From assembly GCF_017876755.1 (NCBI RefSeq), contig NZ_JAGIOO010000001.1:7735786-7799785 (forward strand): a stretch of 64,000 bases of DNA. Direction: 5' to 3'. Every line of letters starts with the position of its first letter. Within the stretch, counting starts at the first letter, position 1. Below, one piece after another: positions 1 through 9,310 of this stretch. Source of the DNA: Crossiella equi. GTDB taxonomy: Bacteria > Actinomycetota > Actinomycetes > Mycobacteriales > Pseudonocardiaceae. The notes beneath the pieces were generated by a model. It saw only the letters and a program-made list of their open reading frames with translations. It did not search any database and had not been told where the DNA came from. Position numbers and translations under genes: made by a program.

Positions 1-548
1 CAGCTCTCGGGCCGGTCCAGCTGCCACACCACGTCCACGCCCTTGTTGCCCGGGCTGAGCGGGCCGCGCGGCGGTTCCCGGCGCTCGACCTCGCGGAAGC
101 CCAGCCGCCTCGGCACGGCGCCGCTGGGCTCGTTGGCGATGTCGTGCCAGATCTGCACGTACTTCACCCAGTCGAGGCTGAAAGCCGCCTCCGCCAAGGC
201 TTTCGCCGCCTCGGTGGCGTAACCCGCGCCGGTCTCGTCCTGGTGCAGCCAGTAGCCGATCTCCAGGGCGTCCGGGCCCAGGCGGCGTTCCAGACCGGCG
301 ATGCCGATCAGACGGCCCTCGCGCAGGAGCAGGTAGGTGTAGGCCTGGCCGGACTGCCAGTTGGTGTGCGCGAAGGCCACGAACTCCGCGGCCTTCTCCC
401 GGGGGTAGGACTCGCCCGCCCACGGCATCCACGGGCGCAGGTGCTCCAGGGCACCGCTGGCCACGACCTGGACCACGTCCACGTCGGCCGGGGTGACGCG
501 CCGCAGCAGCAGGCGTTCGGTGGCCAGCTCCTCGGGCGGGGTCACCAC
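1..548 (-). CDS. GNAT family N-acetyltransferase (RimJ/RimL-like), cut by window edge
   Basis: The reading frame on the minus strand begins at GTG 548 (or GTG 545) and runs off the left edge, so the C-terminus is missing. The product starts with the pattern typical of RimJ/RimL-type acetyltransferases (ELATERLLLRRVTPADVD) and carries the acetyl-CoA-binding region EIGYWLHQDETGAGYATEA, followed by a core ending in RRLGFREVERRE. Such enzymes transfer acetyl from acetyl-CoA to an amine; the substrate cannot be read from the sequence. The GTG at 545 overlaps the stop of the DUF4865 gene by GTGA, so the two genes are probably translated together. Confidence 0.85.
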   Translation of the reverse strand, partial: MVTPPEELATERLLLRRVTPADVDVVQVVASGALEHLRPWMPWAGESYPREKAAEFVAFAHTNWQSGQAYTYLLLREGRLIGIAGLERRLGPDALEIGYWLHQDETGAGYATEAAKALAEAAFSLDWVKYVQIWHDIANEPSGAVPRRLGFREVERREPPRGPLSPGNKGVDVVWQLDRPES

Positions 549-1126
549 TGCCTCCCGGTGGGCAGCTCGGCCAGGCCCGGGCGGGACAGGTGCCCGACCC
601 CGAAGCGCACCCCCGCGTCGGCGGGCGGCTCCTCCCGCCAGAGCGTGTAGCGCAGCAGCTCCCAGGTGCGCGTGTCCACGGCCAGCGCGCTGCAGAACAC
701 GCCCGGCGTCTTCGCGTGGGCGGCGTGCGCCTCGACCGCGGCCGCGATCGAGGCGCCCGGGTCCTGCGTGCACAGGGTGGACAGGTGGGTGGTGGCGGTG
801 GCGGGGGTGGAGTCCAGGCCGTGCGGACCGTGCTCGAAGGCCAGGCCGGTCCAGTGCTGCACGACGGGGCGACCGAAGTCCGCGCACAGGCCGCGGAACC
901 CCTGCCCCCAGAGGAAGTCGTTCATGCCCTCCAGGGTGCGCCACAGGTAGAACGGGGCGTACTGGTTTACCGGCGAACCGTGCTCGCCGCGCTCGCGCAC
1001 CAGGTAGGCCTTCACCCCCAGGCCGGGGAAGTCGTCCAGCAGCGGGCCCTTCGTGGCCACCCGGTCGTGGATGATGCCCATGTCGTAGTCGGCGGGAAGG
1101 GTGATCGCGTAGCGCATCGCCAGCAT
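542..1126 (-). CDS. DUF4865 family protein
   Basis: A 194-residue protein opening MLAMRYAITLPADYDM, the characteristic start of the DUF4865 family. Full length is normal for the family and no signal peptide or membrane segment is seen. The biochemical role is unknown. It overlaps the downstream acetyltransferase by GTGA and lies 6 bp after the stop of the gene upstream, so it belongs to a minus-strand run. A second in-frame ATG at 1117 is an alternative start. Confidence 0.75.
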   Translation of the reverse strand: MLAMRYAITLPADYDMGIIHDRVATKGPLLDDFPGLGVKAYLVRERGEHGSPVNQYAPFYLWRTLEGMNDFLWGQGFRGLCADFGRPVVQHWTGLAFEHGPHGLDSTPATATTHLSTLCTQDPGASIAAAVEAHAAHAKTPGVFCSALAVDTRTWELLRYTLWREEPPADAGVRFGVGHLSRPGLAELPTGRQW

Positions 1127-1132
1127 GACCGG

Positions 1133-2149
1133 TCAGGGTAGACCCGGCTCCTCGTCCCGCCGCAACTCGGGCCAGACGGCCAGCCACTCCTCCAGTTCGG
1201 CCTGCTCCGGCATGTGCGGTGCCAGCCCGGCGGCGGCGAGCACCAGCCGTCGGGCACGCAGCAGCGGCCGCACCTCCGCGCCGTGCAGCCCCGGCACCCC
1301 CCAGCGCTCCTCGGCCTCGGCCCGCGTCACCGGGATGCCCGCCAGCAGCACCTCGGTCAGCGCCGCCGGGGCGGGCAGGCCCTCCGGGCGCTCGCCGTCG
1401 TAGAGGCCGAGCCGGGCGGCGGTGGTGGCCACGTGCTCGGCGACCTCGACCCCGGGCAGCGCGGCGCGGGCGGTCAGCCGCAGGTAGCGCGCGACCCAGG
1501 CGTCCTGGTCGGGTTCGCGCCAGCCCAGGCGCACGCGCAGCACGTGCAGGCGGTCCCGCCACCAGGCGGGGTCGTCGGAGCCGTCCTCGGGCTCGCGCAG
1601 TCCGGCCAGCAGCGCGTCGAAGCGGGGCCGGTCCATGTCGTAGAGCCAGCCGGGCGCGGTGATCGCGGCGACCGAGCCGATCGGGGCGGCCGCGGTGACC
1701 AGCTCGTCCTCGCCGCCGACGACCTCGGTGACCACGGCCAGGCTGTCCGGCTGCCAGTGGCTGCGGCAGCCCGGCACCGGGCTGGGCACCTCGACGAGCG
1801 GGATGTCGCGCCGTGCCAGCTCGGCACGGAGCTCCTCGAATGGGGGATGCCCGGCAAAGACCCCGTAGGTGTCGTGCAGCAGCTCGGGCACGCCGGTCCA
1901 CTCGAAGGCGAGGTTGTCGATGTGCGCGGTCAGCTGCGTGCCGCGCCAGGGCGCGTCCTCGCCGGTGCGCTCCCACACGAACTCCAGTGGTCCGTAGTGG
2001 ACGGTCAGCGCGTTCGTGCTGACCTGCGCGACGTGCTCGGAGTTGTCCTCGTCGAAGAGCTCGTCCAGCACGTGCGGGGCGGTGTGCTCGTCCGCGCCCA
2101 GCACCGCGCCGGTGGCCACGAGGTCGGCCCAGCAGTCCAGGTCACTCAT
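1133..2149 (-). CDS. Hypothetical protein, coupled to the gene before it
   Basis: A 338-residue soluble protein that I do not recognise. I place the start at ATG 2149 because it forms an ATGA overlap with the stop of the upstream gene; the open frame extends to 2221, but the extra residues are arginine-rich read-through. The product is acidic and rich in Trp, Glu and Asp in its first half (WERTGEDAPWRGTQ) and ends in a helical, Arg/Leu-rich segment. No signal peptide, transmembrane helix or catalytic motif is evident. Confidence 0.6.
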   Translation of the reverse strand: MSDLDCWADLVATGAVLGADEHTAPHVLDELFDEDNSEHVAQVSTNALTVHYGPLEFVWERTGEDAPWRGTQLTAHIDNLAFEWTGVPELLHDTYGVFAGHPPFEELRAELARRDIPLVEVPSPVPGCRSHWQPDSLAVVTEVVGGEDELVTAAAPIGSVAAITAPGWLYDMDRPRFDALLAGLREPEDGSDDPAWWRDRLHVLRVRLGWREPDQDAWVARYLRLTARAALPGVEVAEHVATTAARLGLYDGERPEGLPAPAALTEVLLAGIPVTRAEAEERWGVPGLHGAEVRPLLRARRLVLAAAGLAPHMPEQAELEEWLAVWPELRRDEEPGLP

Positions 2150-2691
2150 ACCTGCGAGGGTGTCAGATCCACCGTCACGAGCTTCTCCCCGGCGTAGGCG
2201 TCGAGGTCGTCGTCCACCCACTGTTCACCGGGACGCCGCTGGTGGAACCGGAACGTGCCGGAGCTGCGGCTGACCGAGACCACGCACCGGATGGGCTGCG
2301 GCCCGGACAGCGCGCCCGCCAGCTCGCACACCGCGAAGCCCAGCAGGATGCCCTGGCGCAGCATCAGCTTCTGGTCGGCATCGGCCACGTCCAGCGCGCT
2401 GCCGTCGTCGGGCACGCCGGTGGACAGCGGCAGGTGGTAGCTGAGGTGGAGCTTGTTGGCCACGCACTCGCGCTGGGTGAGGTCCGGCCCGGGCGGCAGC
2501 CCGGCCCCGGCGACCGCGGCCCACACCAGCGCGCCGGACAGCCGTGCCAGCCCCGGTGCCACCACGGCCGAGTGCAGCGACGGGTGCAGCGGCTCGGTCG
2601 GCAGCGTGGCGGTGCGCAACGCGGGGCCGCGCAACGCGCCGACCGCGTTCTGGTTGAGCTGGACGGTGATCACCCGAGAAGTGTGCGGCAC
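2146..2691 (-). CDS. Hypothetical protein
   Basis: A 181-residue protein of unknown function that starts at GTG 2691 or, equally plausibly, GTG 2673 (MITVQLNQNAVGAL); neither has a good ribosome site. It has a hydrophobic middle (VAPGLARLSGALVWAAVAGAGLPPG) and a polar C-terminus (FRFHQRRPGEQWVDDDLDAY). Its stop overlaps the next start (ATGA), and the two unknown genes very likely act together. I see no known domain. Confidence 0.55.
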   Translation of the reverse strand: MPHTSRVITVQLNQNAVGALRGPALRTATLPTEPLHPSLHSAVVAPGLARLSGALVWAAVAGAGLPPGPDLTQRECVANKLHLSYHLPLSTGVPDDGSALDVADADQKLMLRQGILLGFAVCELAGALSGPQPIRCVVSVSRSSGTFRFHQRRPGEQWVDDDLDAYAGEKLVTVDLTPSQV

Positions 2692-2754
2692 GACGGGCCC
2701 GCGCGGGTGCCGGATGCCCGCCGTGCCGCCAGAGTTGTTATGCGCTACCGGCTG

Positions 2755-3192
2755 TCACTGCTCACCCCAGCCGCCTTGCACCATGGTCTGGAACAGCCAG
2801 CGGCCGTCGCGCTTCACCAGGAGGTCGCCGTAGCGCACCGTCTGGGTGAAGCCCTCGGCGGTGAACGTGGCGTCGCTGACGACGAACACCAGCTCGGCGC
2901 TGACGAAGTGCGGCGTGCGCACCGACTCCATCTGGACGTCCCCGCCGCTGCCGAGGATCTCGGTCCACCGCTGGATGAACACCTCGCGCGTCCACGAGCC
3001 CGCCGAGGCGTTGCCGGACTCGTCGGTGCTGATCACGTTGATGGGGAACAGGGCCATGTCGGCCATCCGGGCCACCGCGACCTCCTTGGCGGCCCGGTCG
3101 TAGGCGTCGAACCAGTCGAGCACGCCCCGGACGTCCTCGGGGGAGGGGGTGAACCCGGCGCCGGTGGTGGGCAGGACGGCGAACTCGGACAA
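2755..3192 (-). CDS. SnoaL-like / SgcJ-EcaC family protein
   Basis: A 145-residue single-domain protein starting at TTG 3192, chosen because a strong GAAGGAG site sits 7 bases before it; the longer open frame upstream is not needed. The pattern SPEDVRGVLDWFDAYDRAAKEV, then WTREVFIQRWTEIL and a C-terminal RYGDLLVKRDGRWLFQTM, fits the SnoaL/NTF2-like fold of small cyclases, isomerases and stress proteins. The substrate is unknown. A short GTACG...CGTAC dyad about 55 bp upstream may be its operator. Confidence 0.7.
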   Translation of the reverse strand: MSEFAVLPTTGAGFTPSPEDVRGVLDWFDAYDRAAKEVAVARMADMALFPINVISTDESGNASAGSWTREVFIQRWTEILGSGGDVQMESVRTPHFVSAELVFVVSDATFTAEGFTQTVRYGDLLVKRDGRWLFQTMVQGGWGEQ

Positions 3193-3248
3193 GTGCGGGC
3201 TCCTTCGGGCGGAAGAGGACGCGCGGCGGTGGCCGCTCGTCGTATGCT

Positions 3249-3264
3249 GTACGGTACGTCGTAC
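3249..3264. promoter_or_regulatory. Possible operator (GTACG-N6-CGTAC dyad)
   Basis: Two inverted GTACG half sites flank GTACGT in the region between the SnoaL-like gene and the divergent TetR gene. It resembles the GTAC-rich operator at 51839-51865. No matching -35/-10 pair was clear, so the role is a guess. Confidence 0.3.
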
Positions 3265-3420
3265 GGTTCGATTCGGCAAGTGTGGGCCGGGCCACAGGGT
3301 GGCGATGGAGAGGCTCCGGGGCTGGGGCGAACGGGTGGTTCCCCGGCGTGGGCGGCCTGCGCGTACCCGCGGCGTATGGCCCGGTCCGGCCCGGTTGGAG
3401 CGAGTCGCCGCCGCCTCCGC

Positions 3421-3452
3421 AACTAACAAGCAGGCTTGACTGTTTGTTAGTT
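3421..3452. promoter_or_regulatory. TetR-type operator, 13-bp arms
   Basis: AACTAACAAGCAG (3421-3433) and CTGTTTGTTAGTT (3440-3452) are inverted copies with one mismatch around a 6-bp centre. The site is markedly A+T-rich for this genome and lies 20 bp before the TetR start at 3473. Autoregulation of the TetR gene, and control of the operon that follows it, is the natural reading. Confidence 0.75.
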
Positions 3453-3472
3453 CACCGGGAACACTGCGCGCC

Positions 3473-4081
3473 ATGGCCGCACCCGCCCGCACCCAGGCCG
3501 ACCGGAGCCGGGAGACCCGGCGCAAGCTCATGGTCGCCACGGTGGAGTGCCTGGTGGAGCGGGGGTGGGCCGGGACGACGACCACGCTGGTGGCCGAGCG
3601 GGCCGGGGTGTCGCGCGGGGCGCAGCTGCACCACTTCCGCACCCGGGGTGAGCTGGTGGCCGCCGCCGTGGAGCACGTCGGGGCGCAGGGGGTGGAGGAG
3701 CTCCGGGAGCGGGCCGCGCAGGCGCCGTCCGGGGCCGGGCACACCGTGGCCGTGGTGGAGCTGCTCGCCGACTTCTACACCGGGCCGCTGTTCACCGCCG
3801 CGCTGGAACTGTGGGTGGCCGCGCGCACCGATCCCGACCTGCACGCCCTGGTCCTGCCGTTGCAGACCCGGCTCGGCCGGGAGACCCACCGGTTGGCCCT
3901 GGAGCTGCTCCAGGTGGACGAGGGACGGGCCGGGGTCCGGGCCGCCGTGCAGGCCACGCTCGACCTCATCCGGGGCCTGGCCCTGGCGAACCTGCTCACC
4001 GACGACTCACGCCGCCGGCGCCGCATCGTGCGGCAGTGGGCGGCGATGCTCGACGACGCGCTGCGAGGGGAACGGGAATGA
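3473..4081 (+). CDS. TetR family transcriptional regulator of the atu/liu-like operon
   Basis: A 202-residue repressor with an N-terminal helix-turn-helix at about residues 15-60 ([20 protein letters not shown], then [20 protein letters not shown]) and an all-helical ligand-binding C-terminal domain. It is the first gene of a plus-strand run and overlaps the next start by ATGA. The near-perfect palindrome at 3421-3452 just upstream is its probable operator. The inducer is likely an acyl-CoA intermediate of the pathway, which is inferred from context only. Confidence 0.88.
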   Translation: MAAPARTQADRSRETRRKLMVATVECLVERGWAGTTTTLVAERAGVSRGAQLHHFRTRGELVAAAVEHVGAQGVEELRERAAQAPSGAGHTVAVVELLADFYTGPLFTAALELWVAARTDPDLHALVLPLQTRLGRETHRLALELLQVDEGRAGVRAAVQATLDLIRGLALANLLTDDSRRRRRIVRQWAAMLDDALRGERE

Positions 4082-4866
4082 GCACACTGGCGCGGGTCCT
4101 GGGTGACCTGCACGCCGAGAGCGCCGAGCTGGACGGCCTGGTCGCCGGGCTGGACGCCGACGGGCTGGCCACGCCCACGCCCGCCGAGGGCTGGACCATC
4201 GCGCACCAGATCGCGCACCTGGCCTGGACCGACCGGCAGGCCATCAGCGCCGCCACCGATCCCGAGGGCTTCTTCCGCGCCGCCACGGCCGCCAACCCGC
4301 TGACCTACGTCGAGGACGGCGCCCGCGAAGGCGTCGGCGAGAGCCCCGGGTCGCTGCTCGGCCGCTGGCGCGACGGGCGGGCCGCCCTGGCGCGGGCGCT
4401 CACCGCGTTCCCCGACGGGGAGAAGATCCCCTGGTTCGGGCCGCCCATGAAACCCGCGTCCATGGCCACCGCCCGCATCATGGAGACCTGGGCGCACGCG
4501 CAGGACGTCGCCGACGCGCTGGGCGTCCGGCGCGAGCCCACCGACCGGCTCCAGCACATCGCGCACCTCGGTGTGCGCACCATGGGCTTCGCCTACACCG
4601 TGCACCAGCTGCCCCCGCCACAGGACCCGGTGCGCGTCGAGCTGACCGGCCCGTCCGGCGAGGTCTGGACCTGGGGACCGCCCGAGGCCGCCGACCGCGT
4701 TACCGGCACCGCACTGGACTTCTGCCTCCTGGTGGTGCGCCGCCGCCACCCCGACGACCTCGCCCTCACCGTCACCGGACCCACCGCCACCCAGTGGCTG
4801 TCCATCGCGCAGGCCTTCGCCGGACCGCCCGGGGACGGCCGGAAGGCAGGCCAGTTCGATGCCTGA
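4078..4866 (+). CDS. TIGR03084-like metal-binding (MDMPI/DinB-type) protein
   Basis: A 262-residue protein with the helical-bundle N-terminus of mycothiol-dependent isomerase-like proteins ([19 protein letters not shown]) and further histidines in [13 protein letters not shown], which would form a metal site. Members of this group commonly sit beside AtuA and acyl-CoA carboxylase genes in actinomycetes. The ATG at 4078 overlaps the TetR stop, and the gene end overlaps the AtuA start by 8 bp, so it is translationally coupled on both sides. Reaction unknown. Confidence 0.75.
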   Translation: MSTLARVLGDLHAESAELDGLVAGLDADGLATPTPAEGWTIAHQIAHLAWTDRQAISAATDPEGFFRAATAANPLTYVEDGAREGVGESPGSLLGRWRDGRAALARALTAFPDGEKIPWFGPPMKPASMATARIMETWAHAQDVADALGVRREPTDRLQHIAHLGVRTMGFAYTVHQLPPPQDPVRVELTGPSGEVWTWGPPEAADRVTGTALDFCLLVVRRRHPDDLALTVTGPTATQWLSIAQAFAGPPGDGRKAGQFDA

Positions 4867-6559
4867 CGTGCTCCGCATCGGCAACGCCTCCGGCTTCTAC
4901 GGCGACCGCTTCACCGCGATGCGCGAACAGCTCGAAGGCGGCGAGCTCGACGTCCTCACCGGCGACTACCTGGCCGAGCTGACCATGCTCATCCTCGGCC
5001 GCGACCGCCTCAAGGACGCCAGCCTCGGCTACGCCCGCACCTTCCTGCGCCAGCTCGAGGACTGCCTCGGCCTGGCCCTGGACCAGGGCGTCAAGATCGT
5101 GGCCAACGCGGGCGGCCTCAACCCGGCCGGGCTCGCCGCCGCCCTCCGCGAGCTGGCCGCGAAACTCGGCCTGTCCGTCCACATCGGACACGTCGAGGGC
5201 GATGACCTGCGCGCCCGCGCCGCCGACCTCGGCTTCGGCCAGCCGCTGACCGCCAACGCCTACCTCGGCGCCTGGGGCATCGCGGACTGCCTGCGCGCGG
5301 GTGCCGACATCGTGGTCACCGGCCGCATCACCGACGCCTCCCTGGTCACCGGCCCGGCCGCCGCGCACTTCGGCTGGGGCCGCGAGGACTGGGACCGCCT
5401 GGCCGGGGCCACCGTCGCCGGGCACGTCCTGGAATGCGGCCCCCAGGCCACCGGCGGCAACTTCGCCTTCTTCCAGGACCTGCCCGACAGCGACGCCCGC
5501 TTCGCGACCCCGCTGGGCTTCCCGATCGCCGAGATCGCCGAGGACGGCAGCTCGGTGATCACCAAGCACCCTGGCACCGGCGGCGCGGTCACCGTGGACA
5601 CCGTCACCGCGCAGCTGCTCTACGAGATCGGCGCCCCGGCCTACGCGGGCCCGGACGTCACCACCGACTTCGCCAGCATCCAGCTGGCGGAGGCGGGCCC
5701 GGACCGGGTGCGCGTGCACGGCGTGCGCGGCGGCCCGCCGCCCGAACAGCTCAAGGTCTGCCTCAACACCCTGGGCGGCTTCCGCAACACCACCACGTTC
5801 GTGCTCACCGGCCTGGACGTCGACCGCAAGGCGCGCCTGGTCCGCGCGCAGCTGGAGGCCCGGATCGGGAGCACCGGCCTGACCTGGACGCTGGCCCGCA
5901 CCGACCGCGCCGACGCCGCCACCGAGGAGACCGCGAGCGCGCTGCTGCACGCCACCATCAAGGACCCGGACCCCCAGCGCGCCAAGGCCTTCTCCCGCGC
6001 GGCGATCGAGCTGGCGCTGGCCTCCTACCCGGGTTTCCACGTCACCGCCCCGCCCAGCGACGGCACCCCGTTCGGCGTGTACCGGGCGGCCTACGTCGAC
6101 CGCGACCAGGTCACGCAGGTCGCGGTGCTGCCCGACGGCCGCCGCGTCGAGGTCGAGGAGCCGACACCGCACGCGGCCGTGCCGAGCACCCCGGTCGAGG
6201 AGCCCGAGCCCTACGGCCAGCACCAGCCGACCCGGCGCGGACCACTCGGCCGCGTCGCGGGCGCCCGCTCCGGTGACAAGGGCGGCGACGCCAACCTCGG
6301 CGTGTGGGTGCGCTCCGAACCGGCCTACCGCTGGCTCTGCCACCACCTGACGGTCGAACGGCTCCAGCGGCTGCTGCCCGAGACCGCCGGGCTGACCGTG
6401 CACCGGTACGCCCTGCCGAACCTGCGCGCGCTCAACTTCGTCGTGGAAGGCCTGCTCGGTGCGGGCGTGGCCTCCTCGACCCGGTTCGACCCGCAGGCCA
6501 AGGCCCTGGGCGAGTGGCTGCGCGCCCGGGTGGTCGACGTCCCGGAGGAGCTGTGGTGA
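4859..6559 (+). CDS. atuA: AtuA family protein (acyclic terpene utilisation, DUF1446)
   Basis: A 566-residue protein with the typical AtuA opening ([14 protein letters not shown]), the segment [17 protein letters not shown] and the glycine-rich [15 protein letters not shown]. The C-terminal part contains [19 protein letters not shown], found in the small domain often fused to the main one. AtuA is needed for growth on citronellol and geraniol in Pseudomonas, but its reaction is not established. Length and domain order look complete. Stop and following GTG overlap. Confidence 0.88.
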   Translation: MPDVLRIGNASGFYGDRFTAMREQLEGGELDVLTGDYLAELTMLILGRDRLKDASLGYARTFLRQLEDCLGLALDQGVKIVANAGGLNPAGLAAALRELAAKLGLSVHIGHVEGDDLRARAADLGFGQPLTANAYLGAWGIADCLRAGADIVVTGRITDASLVTGPAAAHFGWGREDWDRLAGATVAGHVLECGPQATGGNFAFFQDLPDSDARFATPLGFPIAEIAEDGSSVITKHPGTGGAVTVDTVTAQLLYEIGAPAYAGPDVTTDFASIQLAEAGPDRVRVHGVRGGPPPEQLKVCLNTLGGFRNTTTFVLTGLDVDRKARLVRAQLEARIGSTGLTWTLARTDRADAATEETASALLHATIKDPDPQRAKAFSRAAIELALASYPGFHVTAPPSDGTPFGVYRAAYVDRDQVTQVAVLPDGRRVEVEEPTPHAAVPSTPVEEPEPYGQHQPTRRGPLGRVAGARSGDKGGDANLGVWVRSEPAYRWLCHHLTVERLQRLLPETAGLTVHRYALPNLRALNFVVEGLLGAGVASSTRFDPQAKALGEWLRARVVDVPEELW

Positions 6560-7704
6560 CCGATCCGTTCGACACCCCGGAACGCCGAACGCTGCGCGAG
6601 ACCGTGCGCGCGTTCACCCGGCGCGAGGTCGTGCCGCACCTGGCCGACTGGGAACGCGCCGGGGAGGTCCCGCGCGAGCTGCACCGGAAGGCCGCGGCGG
6701 CGGGCCTGCTCGGCATCGGCTTCCCGGAGGAGGTCGGCGGCAGCGGCGGCGACCTCCTGGACATGGTCGTGCTCAACGAGGAGGTCCTGCACGCCGGCGG
6801 TTCCAGCGGGCTGCTGGCCGCGCTGTGCACCCACGGCATCGCGCTGCCGCACATCGTGGCCGCCGGGTCCCCGGAGCTGGTGGACACCTGGGTGCGGCCG
6901 ACGCTGGCGGGCGAGCTGATCGGCTCCCTCGGTGTCACCGAACCCGGCGGCGGCTCGGACGTGGCCTCCTTGCGCACCAAGGCCGTCCGCGACGGCGGGG
7001 ACTACGTCGTCAACGGTGCCAAGACCTACATCACCTCCGGCGCCCGCGCGGACTTCGTCACCACCGCCGTGCGCACCGGCGAGCCCGGGTACGGCGGGGT
7101 CAGCCTGCTGGTCATCCCGACCGGCACCCCCGGGTTCACCGTCAGCAGACGCCTGGAGAAGCTGGGCTGGCACTGCTCGGACACCGCCGAGCTGTCCTTC
7201 ACCGACGTCCGCGTGCCCGCGGCCAACCTGGTCGGCGGCGAGAACGCCGGGTTCGCCGAGCTGATGCGCCAGTTCCAGACCGAACGCCTCACCCTGGCCG
7301 TGCAGGCCTACGCCACCGCCCAGCGCGCCCTGGACCTCGCCGTGGCCTGGACCAAGGACCGCGAGACCTTCGGGCGGCCGCTGGTCAGCCGCCAGGTCGT
7401 GCGGCACCAGCTGGTCGAGATGACCCAGCGGATCGAGCTGGCCCGCACCTACACCCGCGCCACCGCCGTCCGCGCGGCTGCGGGCGAGGAGGTCGTGGCG
7501 CAGGTCTGCCTGGCCAAGAACTCCGCCGTCGCCGCCTGCTCCTACGTGGTGGACGCGGCGGTGCAGCTGCACGGCGGGTTCGGCTACATGCGCGAGGCCG
7601 AGGTGGAACGGCACTACCGGGACGCCCGCATCCTGGGCATCGGCGGCGGGGCGAGCGAAGTGCTCGCCGACCTGGCCGCACGGCGATTGGGGTACACCGC
7701 ATGA
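6556..7704 (+). CDS. Acyl-CoA dehydrogenase (AtuD/citronellyl-CoA dehydrogenase-like)
   Basis: A 382-residue FAD-dependent acyl-CoA dehydrogenase starting at GTG 6556 within the AtuA stop. It carries the FAD/substrate signature LGVTEPGGGSDVASLRTK, the middle beta-domain and the C-terminal helical domain with AVQLHGGFGYMREAEVER. The position that reads YEGT in many family members reads GIGGGASEV here, so the catalytic base may lie elsewhere, as in some branched-chain dehydrogenases. The likely role is alpha,beta-dehydrogenation of a branched acyl-CoA before carboxylation. Confidence 0.88.
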   Translation: MTDPFDTPERRTLRETVRAFTRREVVPHLADWERAGEVPRELHRKAAAAGLLGIGFPEEVGGSGGDLLDMVVLNEEVLHAGGSSGLLAALCTHGIALPHIVAAGSPELVDTWVRPTLAGELIGSLGVTEPGGGSDVASLRTKAVRDGGDYVVNGAKTYITSGARADFVTTAVRTGEPGYGGVSLLVIPTGTPGFTVSRRLEKLGWHCSDTAELSFTDVRVPAANLVGGENAGFAELMRQFQTERLTLAVQAYATAQRALDLAVAWTKDRETFGRPLVSRQVVRHQLVEMTQRIELARTYTRATAVRAAAGEEVVAQVCLAKNSAVAACSYVVDAAVQLHGGFGYMREAEVERHYRDARILGIGGGASEVLADLAARRLGYTA

Positions 7705-9299
7705 CCATCCTGCGCTCCACAGTGGACACCGGTGCGCCCGAGCACGTGGCCAACCGGGAGGCCATGCTCGGCAAGCTCGCCGAGCTGTCCACCGAGCACG
7801 CCAAGGCCCTCGCGGGCGGCGGGCAGAAGTACGTGGACCGGCACCACAAGCGCGGCAAGCTGCTGCCCCGCGAACGCATCGAGCTGCTCGTCGACGAGGA
7901 CTCCGCGTTCCTGGAGCTGTCCCCGCTGGCCGCCTGGGGCACCGACTACGCCGTCGGCGCCAGCGTGGTCACCGGCATCGGCGTGGTCAACGGCGTGGAA
8001 TGCCTGATCACCGCCAACGACCCGACCGTGCGCGGCGGCGCGAGCAACCCGTGGACGCTGAAGAAGTCCTTCCGCGCCATGGACATCGCGGTGGCCAACC
8101 GGCTGCCGGTGCTCAGCCTGGTCGAGTCCGGCGGCGCCGACCTGCCCAGCCAGGCCGAGATCTTCATCCCCGGCGGCCGCATGTTCCGCGACCTCACCCG
8201 CGCCTCCGCCGCCGGGCTGCCCACGGTCACCCTGGTCTTCGGCAACTCCACCGCGGGCGGCGCCTACATCCCGGGCATGTCCGACCACGTGGTGATGGTC
8301 AAGCAGCAGGCCAAGGTCTTCCTCGGCGGCCCGCCCCTGGTCAAGATGGCCACCGGCGAGGAGTCCGGCGACGAGGAGCTGGGCGGCGCGGAGATGCACG
8401 CCTCCACCTCCGGCCTGGCCGACTACCTCGCCGAGGACGAGCACGACGCGCTGCGCCTGGGCCGCGACATCGTGGGCCGCCTGAACTGGCGCAAGCTCGG
8501 CCCCGGCCCCCGGCAGGCCAGCGTCGAACCGCGCTACCCGGCCGAGGACCTGCTGGGCATCGCGCCGACCGACCTGCGGCAGCCCTTCGACCCGCGCGAG
8601 GTCATCGCCCGCCTGGTCGACGGCTCCGACTTCGACGAGTTCAAGCCCCGCTACGGCACCAGCCTGGTCACCGGCTGGGCCAGCCTGCACGGCTACCCGA
8701 TCGGCGTGCTGGCCAACGCGCGCGGTGTGCTGTTCAGCGAGGAGTCGCAGAAGGCCACCCAGTTCATCCAGCTGGCCAACACCGCCGACATCCCGCTGCT
8801 GTTCCTGCAGAACACCACCGGCTACATGGTCGGCAAGGAGTACGAGCAGGCCGGGATCATCAAGCACGGCTCGATGATGATCAACGCGGTGTCCAACAGC
8901 CGGGTGCCGCACCTGACCGTGGTGATGGGCGCCTCCTACGGCGCGGGCAACTACGGCATGTGCGGCCGCGCTTACGACCCGCGCTTCCTGTTCACCTGGC
9001 CCAACGCCAAGTCCGCGGTGATGGGCCCGGCGCAGCTGGCGGGCGTGCTGTCCATCGTGGCCCGCCAGGCCGCCGCCGCGAAGGGCGCCCCCTACGACGA
9101 GGAGGCGGACGCGAACCTGCGCGCCATGGTCGAGGGGCAGATCGAGGCCCAGTCGCTGGCCCCGTTCCTGTCCGGGCGCCTCTACGACGACGGGGTGATC
9201 GACCCCCGCGACACCAGGACCGTCCTGGGCATCTGCCTGTCCGCGATCCACAGCGGCCAGGTCGAGGGCACCAGGAACTTCGGCGTCTTCCGGATGTGA
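7701..9299 (+). CDS. Acyl-CoA carboxylase, carboxyltransferase (beta) subunit
   Basis: A 532-residue carboxyltransferase with both halves of the crotonase-like fold: GGGASNPWTLKKS and FGNSTAGGAYIPGMSDHVVM in the N-terminal half, NTTGYMVGKEYEQAG and GAGNYGMCGRAYDPRFLF in the C-terminal half. The last motif resembles methylcrotonyl-CoA and geranyl-CoA carboxylases more than propionyl-CoA enzymes. It would move CO2 from biotin to the gamma carbon of an enoyl-CoA, with the biotin subunit encoded next. ATG 7701 overlaps the dehydrogenase stop. Confidence 0.92.
   Translation: MTILRSTVDTGAPEHVANREAMLGKLAELSTEHAKALAGGGQKYVDRHHKRGKLLPRERIELLVDEDSAFLELSPLAAWGTDYAVGASVVTGIGVVNGVECLITANDPTVRGGASNPWTLKKSFRAMDIAVANRLPVLSLVESGGADLPSQAEIFIPGGRMFRDLTRASAAGLPTVTLVFGNSTAGGAYIPGMSDHVVMVKQQAKVFLGGPPLVKMATGEESGDEELGGAEMHASTSGLADYLAEDEHDALRLGRDIVGRLNWRKLGPGPRQASVEPRYPAEDLLGIAPTDLRQPFDPREVIARLVDGSDFDEFKPRYGTSLVTGWASLHGYPIGVLANARGVLFSEESQKATQFIQLANTADIPLLFLQNTTGYMVGKEYEQAGIIKHGSMMINAVSNSRVPHLTVVMGASYGAGNYGMCGRAYDPRFLFTWPNAKSAVMGPAQLAGVLSIVARQAAAAKGAPYDEEADANLRAMVEGQIEAQSLAPFLSGRLYDDGVIDPRDTRTVLGICLSAIHSGQVEGTRNFGVFRM
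7716..7727. repeat. TCCACAGTGGAC palindrome, copy 1
   Basis: Exact 12-mer near the start of the carboxyltransferase gene, encoding Ser-Thr-Val-Asp. It is one of five exact copies in the window. Confidence 0.6.
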
Positions 9300-9310
9300 G
9301 GGACCCTGAC

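Noticed and set aside
2755-3744. A 329-residue reading of the SnoaL-like gene
   Set aside because: The extra N-terminus is Arg/Ser/Pro-rich, runs under the divergent TetR gene, and TTG 3192 has a strong ribosome site.
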